Shown here: in pieces, positions 25,319 to 35,270 of the stretch
Layout: each line of letters begins with the position of its first letter
Numbering within the stretch: the first letter of the stretch is position 1
DNA from: Clostridiales bacterium
GTDB lineage: Bacteria > Bacillota > Desulfotomaculia > Desulfotomaculales > VENG01
Assembly (NCBI GenBank): GCA_021736985.1
Contig: JAIPEW010000001.1
Location: 1 to 64,000, forward strand
Reading direction: 5' to 3'
Length of the DNA: 64,000 bases
The notes under the pieces: generated by a model
Seen by the model: only the letters and a program-made list of their open reading frames with translations
What the model was told of the DNA's origin: nothing
Databases searched by the model: none
Program-made: the position numbers and the translations under genes

Positions 25319-26689
25319 TTGGACTTTGATATAGCAGTTATTGGGGGAGGGCCCGGAGGTTATGTTGCAGCAATCCGGGCGGCACAGCTTGGAGCCAAAG
25401 TAGCAGTTATTGAAAAAGATGAACTAGGTGGAACATGCCTGAACAGGGGATGTATCCCTACCAAATCGCTTTTGGCTTCTGCTGAGAAACTTGATGACGT
25501 TAAAAAAGCTGCTGAATTCGGTATAGAAGTTGAAGAGCCGAAAATTAATATGCGAAAGGTTCAGGAGCGCAAAAACGACGTAGTAAAAAAACTTGTTGGT
25601 GGAATAAATCAATTATTTAAAAAGAATAAAGTTGAGTATATAAAAGGAACAGCAAAGGTATCTTCACCAAATGAGATAGTTTGTTCAGGAGAAGAAACAA
25701 AAACAATAACTTGCAGCAATATAATCATAGCTGCAGGTTCAAAACCTGCTTTAATCAAATCACTGGGGTATAATGGAAAGACTGTGATTACCAGTGAAGA
25801 GGCCTTGCAGTTGGAAAAAATACCTGAAAGCCTGTTGGTTATCGGTGCAGGAGTAATAGGATGTGAGTTTGCCAGTTTTTATAACAGCATGGGCACAAAA
25901 GTTACCATGATTGAAGCAATGCCCAATGTACTTCCAATGCTGGATAAGGAATTTTCTCGCCGTATGCAGACTTTATTAAAGAAAAAAATAGATTTAAAAA
26001 CAAAAACAATGATAAAAAATATAAGTGAAACAGGTGAGGGAATAGAAGCTGAACTGGATAGCGGTGAAAAAATTAAAGCTGAAAAAGGACTTATTTCAAT
26101 AGGGAGAAGCTTAAATACTTCCGGGCTTGGATTGGAAGAAGCGGGAATAAAAATAGAAGAAAACGGTACTATCCTTGTAAATGATAGTATGCAGACTAAT
26201 GTTGAAGGAATCTATGCCGTAGGCGATATAACAGGTAAAATGCAGCTTGCCCATGTTGCTTCTATGCAGGGAATTATTGCTGCTGAGAACATCATGGGAA
26301 AAGAGAAGAAGATGAATTATAATGCTGTTCCCAGCTGTATTTTTACATCACCTGAAATAGGCTCAGTAGGAATTACAACAGAGGAAGCAAAAGAAAAGGG
26401 TGTCCCGGTAAAAACAGGGAAATTCAATTTTATGGCCAACGGTAAGGCACTTAGCATGGGAGAAGGAGAAGGTGTAGTAAAAATTATTTCTCACAGGGAA
26501 AATGATACTGTTCTGGGAGTTCATATCATGGGCCCGCATGCTTCCGACTTAATAGCAGAAGCAGCACTTGCCGTGAATAAAAGCTTAACTGTAGAAGATG
26601 TAATCAATACTATACATGCTCACCCAACACTTGCCGAGTCAGTCATGGAAGCTGCTGAGGCAGTACACGGCATGTGTATTCACGGGTAA
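25319..26689 (+). CDS. lpd: dihydrolipoyl dehydrogenase
   Basis: Flavoprotein that reoxidises dihydrolipoyl groups with NAD+. The FAD site is GGGPGGY (residues 9-15), the redox disulfide Cys40/Cys45 in GGTCLNRGCIPTK, the NAD site VIGAGVIGCEFA, the second FAD contact AVGDITG, and the catalytic His-Glu HAHPTLAES near 436. 456 residues is normal length. The TTG start follows AAGGGGG. It is first gene of lpd-lipB-lipA. With no E1/E2 or gcvP nearby, its partner is probably the GcvH-like protein. Confidence 0.95.
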   Translation: MDFDIAVIGGGPGGYVAAIRAAQLGAKVAVIEKDELGGTCLNRGCIPTKSLLASAEKLDDVKKAAEFGIEVEEPKINMRKVQERKNDVVKKLVGGINQLFKKNKVEYIKGTAKVSSPNEIVCSGEETKTITCSNIIIAAGSKPALIKSLGYNGKTVITSEEALQLEKIPESLLVIGAGVIGCEFASFYNSMGTKVTMIEAMPNVLPMLDKEFSRRMQTLLKKKIDLKTKTMIKNISETGEGIEAELDSGEKIKAEKGLISIGRSLNTSGLGLEEAGIKIEENGTILVNDSMQTNVEGIYAVGDITGKMQLAHVASMQGIIAAENIMGKEKKMNYNAVPSCIFTSPEIGSVGITTEEAKEKGVPVKTGKFNFMANGKALSMGEGEGVVKIISHRENDTVLGVHIMGPHASDLIAEAALAVNKSLTVEDVINTIHAHPTLAESVMEAAEAVHGMCIHG

Positions 26690-26761
26690 CTATGTAAATG
26701 CAAGGCTTTTCTATTGTTTATACTGTATATCAATGCCTTATTACATTAAGAGGTGAGATAT

Positions 26762-27451
26762 GTGCCTAAGCTGTTAGTTTCAGTACAGGGTGAAACGGAT
26801 TATGATAAAGCTTTAAAAGTGCAGGAAAAATTATTATATTTGCGGCAGCAAAATAAAGTAGAAGATATTATGCTTATCCTTCAGCATCCACCTACATTGA
26901 CCATGGGTAAAAATGCTAAAGATTGTAATGTTATTATTCCCGAAGAAGAATTAAAAAAGCAGGGTGGAAATATCTACAAAACCAGCCGGGGTGGGGATGT
27001 AACGTATCACGGTCCCGGACAAATAGTTGGCTATCCTATTATAGACTTAAAATATAATGGTATAAGTGTACGGGAGTATATATATAAAATCGAAGAAACT
27101 TTTATACAGTTATTAAACTATGAATATAAAATAGCAGCTGTTAAGGGAAAAGCATACCGCGGTGTATGGATAGATAATGAAAAGATAACTGCTATCGGAT
27201 GTGCAGTAAAACGGTGGGTTACAATGCATGGCTTTGCTTTCAATATAAATACCAACTTAGAACACTACAATTGGATTATCCCCTGTGGGATTACAGGTAA
27301 GGGTATAACTTCTTTACAAAAGATATTGGGACAACCGCAGGATATCGTGCAAGTTAATAAACAGGTAATAAAATATTTTTGTAAGATTTTAAATCTTGAA
27401 CCTGAAATTATTAATGAACAGAAATTACACGAGGTATTGGAGAGAAATTAA
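26762..27451 (+). CDS. lipB: octanoyl-[carrier protein]:protein octanoyltransferase
   Basis: Moves the octanoyl chain from acyl carrier protein to the target lysine, the first step of de novo lipoylation. The motifs [12 protein letters not shown] and [11 protein letters not shown] (nucleophile Cys and the nearby Lys of LipB) are intact. GTG 26762 has AGAGGTGAGA just upstream; the longer frame from 26753 would start within that site. Ends 1 nt before the lipA ATG. Confidence 0.95.
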   Translation: MPKLLVSVQGETDYDKALKVQEKLLYLRQQNKVEDIMLILQHPPTLTMGKNAKDCNVIIPEEELKKQGGNIYKTSRGGDVTYHGPGQIVGYPIIDLKYNGISVREYIYKIEETFIQLLNYEYKIAAVKGKAYRGVWIDNEKITAIGCAVKRWVTMHGFAFNINTNLEHYNWIIPCGITGKGITSLQKILGQPQDIVQVNKQVIKYFCKILNLEPEIINEQKLHEVLERN

Positions 27452-27452
27452 C

Positions 27453-28316
27453 ATGCATAAAAGAAAACCCGACTGGCTAAAGGTGAAATTGCAAGGAACA
27501 GAAAAATTATACCAGGTTAAAAAAATGTTAAACAGGCTTTCCCTAAATACCGTATGTGAAGAAGCTAATTGTCCAAATATAGTAGAATGTTTTGCTAAAA
27601 AAACGGCTACTTTTATGATTTTAGGGAAGATATGTACTCGAAATTGTACTTACTGTAATGTTACCAGGGGAACTCCTCAAGATGTTGACCCGGGGGAACC
27701 ATTTCACGTGGCAGAGGCAGTAAAAGAACTTGGCCTAAAACACGTTGTAATAACTTCTGTAACCAGGGATGATCTTCCTGACGGTGGTGCCAGCCATTTT
27801 GCCAGAGTTATAGAAAAAATAAGGGATATTAATGATAATACTATAATAGAAGTTTTAATTCCTGATTTTCAGGGTGATTATGAAGCATTATCTATGGTAA
27901 TAAATGCTAATCCACATATAATTAATCATAACATTGAAACAATTTCTAGATTATATCCTGTTGTTCGGGCTAAGGCAGATTATTTTCGTTCCCTGGAGCT
28001 TTTAAAAAAGGTAAAACAAGCAAAAAACAGCATATATACAAAATCAGGAATGATGCTGGGACTGGGAGAAAAGGAACAAGAAGTAGTGGATGCTCTGAAA
28101 GACTTGAGAAAAGTTGACTGTGAACTATTGACAATAGGACAATATTTAGCACCATCAAGTAAACATCATCCTGTAATTGAATATATATATCCTGAAACAT
28201 TTGACAAGTATAAAGAGCTGGGTTATGAAATGGGTTTTAAATATGTTGCCTCGGCGCCCCTTGTAAGAAGTTCTTATAATGCCGAAGAAGTTTCGCAAAT
28301 GCTTATAAAGAATTAA
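27453..28316 (+). CDS. lipA: lipoyl synthase
   Basis: Radical SAM enzyme that inserts two sulfurs into the octanoyl chain. The auxiliary cluster cysteines are C35, C40 and C46 ([12 protein letters not shown]), the SAM cluster cysteines C61, C65 and C68 (CTRNCTYC), and the C-terminal RSSYNA serine ligand is present. 287 residues from ATG 27453. It completes a self-sufficient lipoylation module with lipB, controlled by the same promoter as lpd. Confidence 0.97.
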   Translation: MHKRKPDWLKVKLQGTEKLYQVKKMLNRLSLNTVCEEANCPNIVECFAKKTATFMILGKICTRNCTYCNVTRGTPQDVDPGEPFHVAEAVKELGLKHVVITSVTRDDLPDGGASHFARVIEKIRDINDNTIIEVLIPDFQGDYEALSMVINANPHIINHNIETISRLYPVVRAKADYFRSLELLKKVKQAKNSIYTKSGMMLGLGEKEQEVVDALKDLRKVDCELLTIGQYLAPSSKHHPVIEYIYPETFDKYKELGYEMGFKYVASAPLVRSSYNAEEVSQMLIKN

Positions 28317-28353
28317 AAACAATAATTTTTTAAGTTAAAAAAGGTGTAATATT

Positions 28354-28395
28354 AAAAACACCGGAAGGGACAGAAAGTTCTTTGCGGTGTTTTTG
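28354..28395 (+). terminator. rho-independent terminator after lipA
   Basis: AAAAACACCG (28354-28363) and CGGTGTTTTT (28385-28394) arms with a T-run. It ends the lpd-lipB-lipA transcript. Confidence 0.8.
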
Positions 28396-28781
28396 ATGTT
28401 TACCACTATTATTCTGAGGAAGAAAATATGTTGCTTAAAAAAGCTATAATGATTTTTAGTAAAATAATTTCTGTAAGTAGTTTATGTATATTCTGCAGGC
28501 TGTTGGCAGTACTAGAAAGCAAAAAATTAGCTGTCCCTTATCCATGTGGATAAATGGGAATCTTAAGGGGTAGAACGTTAGTTTGTATTATATAATCCAG
28601 TATTGTATAATGTAGTTGTGGAATATAAGCCCAACGGTAAAAATTTATAAATTGAATTACATCAATATTAAATTAAAATATTTTTAGGGAAGGTGTAGGA
28701 AAGACTTTACAGAAGTTAATAAAAAGTATTTTTAAAACCGGAATAAATTTTGAGAGTTATACTTTGAAAGGATGTTATTTT
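28396..28781 (+). other. long intergenic region before hfq
   Basis: No gene recognised. Two TATAAT boxes occur (28591-28596 and 28606-28611), the second 17 nt after a weak TTGTAT, so an hfq promoter may lie here with a leader of about 160 nt. I see no known riboswitch. Confidence 0.35.
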
Positions 28782-28973
28782 ATGCAGGACAATTTTTTAA
28801 ATCGCGTTAGAAAGGCCCAAACTCCTGTGACGGTGTATTTGGTTAATGGTGTACAGTTAAAAGGGGTAGTAACTGGTTTTGACACGTTTAGTTTGACATT
28901 AGATAGTAATAACAAGCAGCAGATGATTTACAAGCATGCAATCTCCACTATTTCCCCGGAGCAAGTCTTATAA
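28782..28973 (+). CDS. hfq: RNA chaperone Hfq
   Basis: 63-residue Sm-like protein, a hexameric ring that binds small RNAs and A-rich or U-rich tails. The Sm1 region [21 protein letters not shown] and Sm2 [10 protein letters not shown] are typical. The ATG at 28782 follows GAAAGGA; a TTG at 28764 is less likely. In most Clostridia hfq sits beside mutL/miaA; here it stands next to a DUF3786 gene. Confidence 0.95.
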   Translation: MQDNFLNRVRKAQTPVTVYLVNGVQLKGVVTGFDTFSLTLDSNNKQQMIYKHAISTISPEQVL

Positions 28974-29007
28974 ATGGCAGGTACTTTATCAATAGCGAGG
29001 TTTTTTT

Positions 29008-29646
29008 ATGTGTAATGTTGTTAATGCTTATCACCTGGCAGTAAAAAAATTCATGGAATTGGATCATAAAGATATAGAACTAAGATGTGGTACTGTTTTT
29101 GATAAACACGAACAGGCTTTTTTTTTAGATTACTTTGGCCGTAAGTGCAAGATAAGTTGGGACGGTATGGTTACTTGTGACGGGGAAGAAGTAGATTATA
29201 ATGACCGTACGATTATAATGCAGTATTTATGTTACTGCAGTGGGCTGCCTCCCCGTGGAAAATGGATTTCATTTTTAGATTTGCCCGGTGGAGATCTTCA
29301 TCACGGGCCTTTTCAAAAAGACGGAACTATTCCCCTGGCTAAAAATTTCGATAACAAGTTAAAAGAATTTGAGAGTGCTGCATTGAATTTGGGCGGAACC
29401 AGTATTAGTCCGGGAGACGCGGGATTTTATGTTCCTGCTCTACCGAAGCTTCCGATGGCAGTGACTTTATGGGAGGGAGATGAGGAATTCCCGGCCCGTG
29501 CAAATATATTGTTTGATTCTGTTGCACCTAACCATCTGAGTACTGCAGCGCTCTGGGTTCTAGGTATTGAACTGGTTACTAAAATGTTGAAAGGAATTGA
29601 TACAAAGGCTGCTCAAGAGCAAACGGTAGATTGGTTTGGAAAATAA
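29008..29646 (+). CDS. DUF3786 protein
   Basis: 212 residues. The layout (cysteine-containing N-terminal half, LPPRGKWISFLDLPGGDLHHGPF, LPMAVTLWEGDEEFPARANILFD and a C-terminal helix) matches DUF3786, a family of anaerobes often near corrinoid or Fe-S metabolism genes but without assigned function. It has no signal peptide or membrane helix. It is followed 51 nt later by acylphosphatase. Confidence 0.8.
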   Translation: MCNVVNAYHLAVKKFMELDHKDIELRCGTVFDKHEQAFFLDYFGRKCKISWDGMVTCDGEEVDYNDRTIIMQYLCYCSGLPPRGKWISFLDLPGGDLHHGPFQKDGTIPLAKNFDNKLKEFESAALNLGGTSISPGDAGFYVPALPKLPMAVTLWEGDEEFPARANILFDSVAPNHLSTAALWVLGIELVTKMLKGIDTKAAQEQTVDWFGK

Positions 29647-29697
29647 AACTTAAGCGAAAACGCCTGCTAAAGAAAGAGTTTATAGAGGTGATATTTT

Positions 29698-29973
29698 ATG
29701 GTTACTAAGCACGTTTTTATTTCCGGCAAAGTTCAGGGAGTTTATTACCGGGATAGTACTAGAGAGCAGGCTGACAGGCTGGGTATTACAGGCTGGGTTC
29801 GTAATCTTTTAGACGGCAGGGTAGAGGCTGTTTTTCAAGGTCCGGACGACAAAGTGGTTGAAATGATACAGTGGTGTTGGAAAGGTCCTCCCATGTCGAA
29901 AGTAGAGGATGTAGAAGCCTGTGAGAATACTAATGCTGAAAGCTATGGAGATTTCCAAATAAAGCACAGTTAA
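29698..29973 (+). CDS. acyP: acylphosphatase
   Basis: Hydrolyses carboxyl-phosphate bonds such as acetyl phosphate. 91 residues with the phosphate-binding loop GKVQGVYYRDSTREQA (catalytic Arg18) and Asn36 in GWVRNL. AGAGGTG lies upstream of the ATG. It is followed by a terminator. Confidence 0.95.
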   Translation: MVTKHVFISGKVQGVYYRDSTREQADRLGITGWVRNLLDGRVEAVFQGPDDKVVEMIQWCWKGPPMSKVEDVEACENTNAESYGDFQIKHS

Positions 29974-29996
29974 GTGCCTTTTGTTTTTCTTTTTTG

Positions 29997-30032
29997 AAAA
30001 ACGCGGTCTGCTTGACAGCCGTGTTTTTTTTG
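29997..30032 (+). terminator. rho-independent terminator after acyP
   Basis: AAAAACGCGGTCTG pairs imperfectly with CAGCCGTGTTTTT, followed by eight T. Confidence 0.75.
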
Positions 30033-30081
30033 TTTTGTTATAATTGATAATTAGTTGTATATTGTATATAATTTTTAAACA

Positions 30082-30252
30082 GAAAACTTTGTGGTAATAG
30101 TTCACTGGTTCCCCCGCGGCAAAACTCTAGTTTAAATGCAGTTAACAAAGCGTAAACTTAAAGGGCTGGTGGATTTCCGTGTTGGATTTATCTAGCACTC
30201 AGAAAAGTTTTCATACTTAGTTGTGAGCAAAAAGCTCGCGGGTCTTTAAATA
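30082..30252 (+). repeat. dispersed structured repeat, copy A
   Basis: Contains the family's two modules: GCAGTTAACAA...GGGCTGGTGG (30138-30172), then TCAGAAAAGTTTTCATAC and GTGAGCAAAAAGCTCG (30200-30239). Arms GGGC and GCTC can pair. It lies 27 nt upstream of recJ, in the gene's direction. Confidence 0.75.
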
Positions 30253-30278
30253 GAATTTTTTATAAGAGGGATTTAAAC

Positions 30279-32978
30279 GTGAACCAGAAAATATGGAGAG
30301 TAAAAGAAGCAGCCCCGGTTTTAAAGACTATACTGGCAAAAGAGTTGAATATTTCTCCTGTAGTGGCGCAGCTGTTAATAAACCGGGGAATTTATACAGT
30401 AGATGCTGCACAATCTTTTTTATTTGGAGATTATGAAAGTGCTTATTCACCTGAATTATTAAAAGATATGAATGAAGCAGTTAACCGTATTCTTAGAGCA
30501 CTGGAAAAAGGTGAAAAGATACTGGTATATGGTGATTATGATGCTGACGGTATTACTTCTACAGCGCTGTTAATAAATTTTTTTCACAGGGTAGGCGGTA
30601 TTGTAGATTATTATATTCCGCACAGGATCGAGGAGGGCTACGGGCTTCATTTACCTGCATTAGAAAGGGCCCGTGACAAGGGCTATACCCTGGTGATTAC
30701 TGTGGATTGTGGTATAAGCGATTGGGAAATAGTGAAACAGAATAACCATGACTGCGGGCCCGATATTATAATAACTGATCACCATGAACCTCCGGATATT
30801 TTACCTTCTGCTTTTGCAATAATAAACCCCAAAAGAAGCGACTGCCAGTATCCTTTTAAGGAACTGGCCGGTGTAGGAGTAGCTTATAAACTCTGCCAGG
30901 GGCTGCAAAAAAAATTAAGACAAGCTGTTGGTGAGCAGGAACTGGGCCAGTATTTAGACCTGGTTTGCCTGGGAACGGTAGCAGATATAGTTCCCTTGCT
31001 CGGTGAAAACAGGGTACTGGTTAAAAGCGGTCTTCAGGTCATGGCAAATACATGTAATCCAGGGCTGCAGGCCTTAATGTATGTTAGCTCAGTGAAAAGT
31101 GAAGATATCGGTGCACATAAAATAAGTTTTGCACTGGCTCCCCGCTTGAACGCTGCCGGGCGCATGGGAGATGCTGTTTTAGCAGTAGAGCTTTTGCTGG
31201 CAGGTGAGTACAGCGAGGCATTAGAAAAAGCTAATACCCTGAATAGCCAGAACCAGCAGCGGCAAAAAATTGAATCAATGGTAATGTCAGAAGCCATGGA
31301 AATGCTGGAAAAACAGCCTGACCTGGCAAGTAAAAAGGTTATAGTGCTGGGAATGCAGAACTGGCACCCCGGGGTTATTGGAATAGTAGCCTCCAAACTG
31401 CTGGATAAATTTTACCGGCCGGTACTGCTTGTTTCCATAGAAGATAATATGGGTAAAGGATCTGCCCGCAGTATACCAGGGCTTAATATGTACTCTGCCT
31501 TAAAAAACTGCCAGGAATATCTTCTGGCTTACGGGGGACATGCACAGGCTGCCGGTTTCTCTCTCTTAAGCAGTCAGCTGGATGAATTTCGTGAAAAAAT
31601 AAATAGTTATGCTGATGCCGTGCTGAGTGATAATGACATGATCCCGGAAGTAAAATTAGATACTGTGATTTCTCTTGACCAGTTAAATGAAGAGTTAATC
31701 AACCAATTGAATATGCTTCTGCCATACGGCTGTGGAAACCCGAGGCCGGTTTTAGCCTGCCGGGACGTCTCTCTTGTTAACTGCTATGGTGTTGGCAGGG
31801 GTAAGTCGCATTTAAAAATGCAGGTAAGAGACAAAAACATAAATCTTGAAGGTATAGGTTTTAATTTGGGAACATATGAACAGGAACTTGCTGCTGCTCG
31901 CGAAGTTGACCTGGCTTTTTTGCCTCAAATAAACCAGTGGAATGGTAAAAGAATGCTGCAGTTGGAAGTTAAAGAAATACAGCAGGCATGTACCGGCATG
32001 TACTCAAACAGTGATAATCCAGTTGAACTTGAAGTTGACATGTTGATAGAACAGCGTGAAATTATGCAGGAACAATCACAAGAAATGTTCTTACCTACAT
32101 TTATAAGTAAAGAGCTTGTTAAATTCGGTATATTAAAAAATGAAAGCAAAAGTTTTGAGGACATTATACCTTATACAGAATACATATCATTACCTGGTAG
32201 TGTAGAGGATTATAGAAATTGCCCGGCCAAAGAAGAGATTTTAAGAGACATATGCTCATGCAACGGCAAAAAATTAATAGTTGTAAATTATCCCTATCAA
32301 ACCGTGGAAATATTTTTGTTTTTAATTAATTATAATTTAGCAACTCCGGAAGAAATATTATTAAATTCTTACTGTAAGCCTAAAAATTGGGACATGATAC
32401 GAGAAGTACTGGACGGGGATAGGGTTAAAATTATTATTTCAACGCCTGAAATAAGTTTTTATGGGAAAATACCGGTAGATTCGCTGGTACTTTACACTAT
32501 CCCTATGCACCCTTCGGAATTTTACAGTTTAATTGAAATTTGTGCACCATGCCTTGTATATTCGTTGTTTAATGAGAAAGACGGGACAAAAGCAGGGAAA
32601 TACCTGGATTCTTTGGCCCCGGAACGCAGTGATTTAGCTGGTTTTTACAATTTTTTAAAGTATATATCTAAAGTAAAGAACAGTAATTCTTTTTCGATTG
32701 AAGAAGCTGTAAACGTAATGGCAAAAAATAATTTTTCAAGTATATACGACTTTAGCATTATACTGGCATTAAAAGTATTTAAAGAATTAGACCTGGCTGA
32801 TTATGAGTATCTTCAAGATAATAACTACCGCTTTGAATTGCATGCTGTTCCCGGTCAAAAAATGAGTTTAAATAGATCCACGACTTATGATCATTTATGG
32901 AAAACCAAGCAAGCTTCTTTAACTTGGCAGCAAAAGATTTTAAACATCGATGATTTTGCAAATTTAAACACGTGTTGA
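30279..32978 (+). CDS. recJ: single-stranded-DNA-specific exonuclease RecJ
   Basis: 5'-3' exonuclease of recombination and repair. The DHH domain shows YGDYDADG (residues 84-91) and TDHHEP (166-171). DHHA1 includes LAPRLNAAGRMG and SGYGGHAQAAGF-like YGGHAQAAGF, and an OB fold follows to about 570. The protein has 899 residues, about 320 beyond E. coli RecJ, with a C-terminal region of the kind seen in long Firmicutes RecJ (YrvE). The GTG start follows AAGAGGG. It lies just after a dispersed structured repeat and upstream of relA. Confidence 0.95.
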   Translation: MNQKIWRVKEAAPVLKTILAKELNISPVVAQLLINRGIYTVDAAQSFLFGDYESAYSPELLKDMNEAVNRILRALEKGEKILVYGDYDADGITSTALLINFFHRVGGIVDYYIPHRIEEGYGLHLPALERARDKGYTLVITVDCGISDWEIVKQNNHDCGPDIIITDHHEPPDILPSAFAIINPKRSDCQYPFKELAGVGVAYKLCQGLQKKLRQAVGEQELGQYLDLVCLGTVADIVPLLGENRVLVKSGLQVMANTCNPGLQALMYVSSVKSEDIGAHKISFALAPRLNAAGRMGDAVLAVELLLAGEYSEALEKANTLNSQNQQRQKIESMVMSEAMEMLEKQPDLASKKVIVLGMQNWHPGVIGIVASKLLDKFYRPVLLVSIEDNMGKGSARSIPGLNMYSALKNCQEYLLAYGGHAQAAGFSLLSSQLDEFREKINSYADAVLSDNDMIPEVKLDTVISLDQLNEELINQLNMLLPYGCGNPRPVLACRDVSLVNCYGVGRGKSHLKMQVRDKNINLEGIGFNLGTYEQELAAAREVDLAFLPQINQWNGKRMLQLEVKEIQQACTGMYSNSDNPVELEVDMLIEQREIMQEQSQEMFLPTFISKELVKFGILKNESKSFEDIIPYTEYISLPGSVEDYRNCPAKEEILRDICSCNGKKLIVVNYPYQTVEIFLFLINYNLATPEEILLNSYCKPKNWDMIREVLDGDRVKIIISTPEISFYGKIPVDSLVLYTIPMHPSEFYSLIEICAPCLVYSLFNEKDGTKAGKYLDSLAPERSDLAGFYNFLKYISKVKNSNSFSIEEAVNVMAKNNFSSIYDFSIILALKVFKELDLADYEYLQDNNYRFELHAVPGQKMSLNRSTTYDHLWKTKQASLTWQQKILNIDDFANLNTC

Positions 32979-33065
32979 GTTAGATGTTACTTAAAACATG
33001 CTTTAGATGCTATAATACGAAAGAAGTCTACTTTTACTTGCCTTTTTACGAAAGGAGGGAGTCTG

Positions 33066-35240
33066 GTGGTATTTGAAAATATTATCAAAAGAGTCTCCAA
33101 CTACAGCCCTGCCGCTGATCTCTCTCTGCTGAGAAAAGCTTATGATTTTGCCGAAAAGAATCACAGGGGACAGGTTCGCAATTCCGGTGATCCGTACATA
33201 GATCATCCTGTTGCCGTATCCTATATTTTAGCCGGTCTTGAGCTGGACACTGAAACGTTGGAAGCAGGGCTTTTACATGATACAGTAGAAGATACTGGTG
33301 TTACTTTAGAGCAAATAGAAGAAGAATTTGGCAATGAAGTTGCGCTGCTTGTGGATGGTGTTACCAAACTGAGCCGTCTGGAGTATCATACCAAAGAAGA
33401 GAGGCAAGTAGAGAATTTAAGAAAAATGTTTTTGGCCATGGCCAAAGATATAAGGGTAGTTTTAATTAAGCTGGCTGACAGGCTTCATAATATGCGTACT
33501 CTAGAACACCAGTCAGAAGAAAAGCAAAAAGAGATAGCCGGGGAAACCCTGGATATTTATGCTCCCCTGGCCCATCGCCTGGGTATATCTCACTTTAAGT
33601 GGGAGTTAGAAGACCTGGCTTTTAGGTATTCTGCCCCGGTAAAATATTATGAGATGGCTGATAAGTTGAAGCGCAGCAGGCGAATGCGCGAGGAATATAT
33701 AAATGATATTATTACAAAATTAAAATACAAACTGGCTAAAATGAAGATTAATGCTGAGATAAACGGGCGGCCCAAACACCTTTACAGCATATATCAAAAA
33801 ATGAGCCGGCAGAATATCAACTTTAACGAAGTATTTGATGTTATGGCAGTGAGGATAATAGTTGATACCGTGAGAGATTGTTATGCCAGCCTGGGCATAG
33901 TACATACCATGTGGGTTCCAATTCCAGGCAGGTTTAAAGATTATATTGCCATGCCCAAGTCGAACATGTACCAATCACTGCATACAACAGTAGTCGGGCC
34001 CCATGGAGAGCCCTTTGAAATACAGATTCGTACGTGGGAAATGCACCGCACGGCTGAATATGGTATTGCTGCACACTGGATGTATAAAGAAGGAAAGCTG
34101 GAGGGGCAGGAAACCAACGAAAAATTAAGCTGGCTCAGGCAAATACTTGAATGGCAGCACGAGTTACGGGATACCAGGGAATTCATGGAGAACTTGAAAA
34201 TTGATCTTTTTACCGATACTGTTTTTGTCTTTACACCGCAGGGCGATGTTATAGAACTGCCTGCCGGTGCTGTGCCTATTGACTTTGCCTATCGCATTCA
34301 TACCCATGTTGGTCACAGCTGTGTGGGTGCTAAGGTTAATAACCGCATAGTACCGCTTGATTATAAACTGAAAAACGGGGATATTGTTGAGATTACAACA
34401 TCCAAGCAGAACAATGGGCCCAGCAGGGATTGGCTCAATATAGTAAAAACTTCTCAAGCTAAAACTCGTGTTCGCCACTGGTTTAAAAAAGAAGAAAGAG
34501 AAGATGATATTACTAAAGGAAAAGAAAACCTGGAAAAAGAAGCTAAAAAACAGGGTGTCGATATAGATGAAATAAAGAATGAAAAGTTGTTGGAATATGG
34601 AAAGAAAATAAGTGTTAATTCCGCTGAAGATGTCCTGGCAGCCATAGGTTGCGGTAAAGTATCTGCCCAGGGAATAATTAACCGTTTCCTGGAAGAACGT
34701 ACTGAGCCGGATAAAAAAGGTTTCCTGGAAGAAGAAAAGCAGGCCCTGGTTACAGAGACCAAACCTTCTTTCCCCCATCAAAAACCGGCAGAGGGCATAA
34801 AAGTTAAAGGTATGGATAATTTACTGGTCAGGCTTGCACACTGCTGCAACCCGGTGCCCGGGGATTCCATAATTGGTTATATCACCCGGGGTAGAGGGGT
34901 TTCTATACACCGTGCTGACTGCCGCAATTTACAGTCTCTGATAGCAGAGGATGAATCCCGTATTGTTGAAGTAGAGTGGGAAGAAGGTTTTGATTCACCG
35001 TTCCAGGTGAGGCTTGAGGTTGTTGGAACAGACCGGGCAGGACTTTTAAGTGATATAATGGCTATACTTACTGATATAAAAATGAGTGCTAACTGGGTGA
35101 ATGCACGTGGAAGCAAAAACCACCAGGCAATCATTGAATTAATATTGCAGGCTAAAAGCTTGGAACAGCTCACCTATGTTATGAACCGTATAAATAAAGT
35201 CCAGGACGTGTACAGGGTATATCGTAGAGGTCACCACTAA
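33066..35240 (+). CDS. relA: bifunctional (p)ppGpp synthetase/hydrolase
   Basis: 724 residues. The HD hydrolase domain covers about 25-170 (GLLHDTVEDT, ADRLHNMRTL), the synthetase about 235-345 (PGRFKDYIAMPKSNMYQSLHT), the TGS domain about 385-445, a conserved-cysteine region (LAHCCNPVPGD) near 595, and the C-terminal ACT domain 650-720. Both halves keep their catalytic motifs, so it is the Rel (Rsh) type. GAAAGGAGGGAG precedes the GTG. It heads relA-dtd-MBL, a standard Firmicutes order. Confidence 0.97.
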   Translation: MVFENIIKRVSNYSPAADLSLLRKAYDFAEKNHRGQVRNSGDPYIDHPVAVSYILAGLELDTETLEAGLLHDTVEDTGVTLEQIEEEFGNEVALLVDGVTKLSRLEYHTKEERQVENLRKMFLAMAKDIRVVLIKLADRLHNMRTLEHQSEEKQKEIAGETLDIYAPLAHRLGISHFKWELEDLAFRYSAPVKYYEMADKLKRSRRMREEYINDIITKLKYKLAKMKINAEINGRPKHLYSIYQKMSRQNINFNEVFDVMAVRIIVDTVRDCYASLGIVHTMWVPIPGRFKDYIAMPKSNMYQSLHTTVVGPHGEPFEIQIRTWEMHRTAEYGIAAHWMYKEGKLEGQETNEKLSWLRQILEWQHELRDTREFMENLKIDLFTDTVFVFTPQGDVIELPAGAVPIDFAYRIHTHVGHSCVGAKVNNRIVPLDYKLKNGDIVEITTSKQNNGPSRDWLNIVKTSQAKTRVRHWFKKEEREDDITKGKENLEKEAKKQGVDIDEIKNEKLLEYGKKISVNSAEDVLAAIGCGKVSAQGIINRFLEERTEPDKKGFLEEEKQALVTETKPSFPHQKPAEGIKVKGMDNLLVRLAHCCNPVPGDSIIGYITRGRGVSIHRADCRNLQSLIAEDESRIVEVEWEEGFDSPFQVRLEVVGTDRAGLLSDIMAILTDIKMSANWVNARGSKNHQAIIELILQAKSLEQLTYVMNRINKVQDVYRVYRRGHH

Positions 35241-35270
35241 CTTTAATATAATGAAAGGTGCTGTGTTTTA

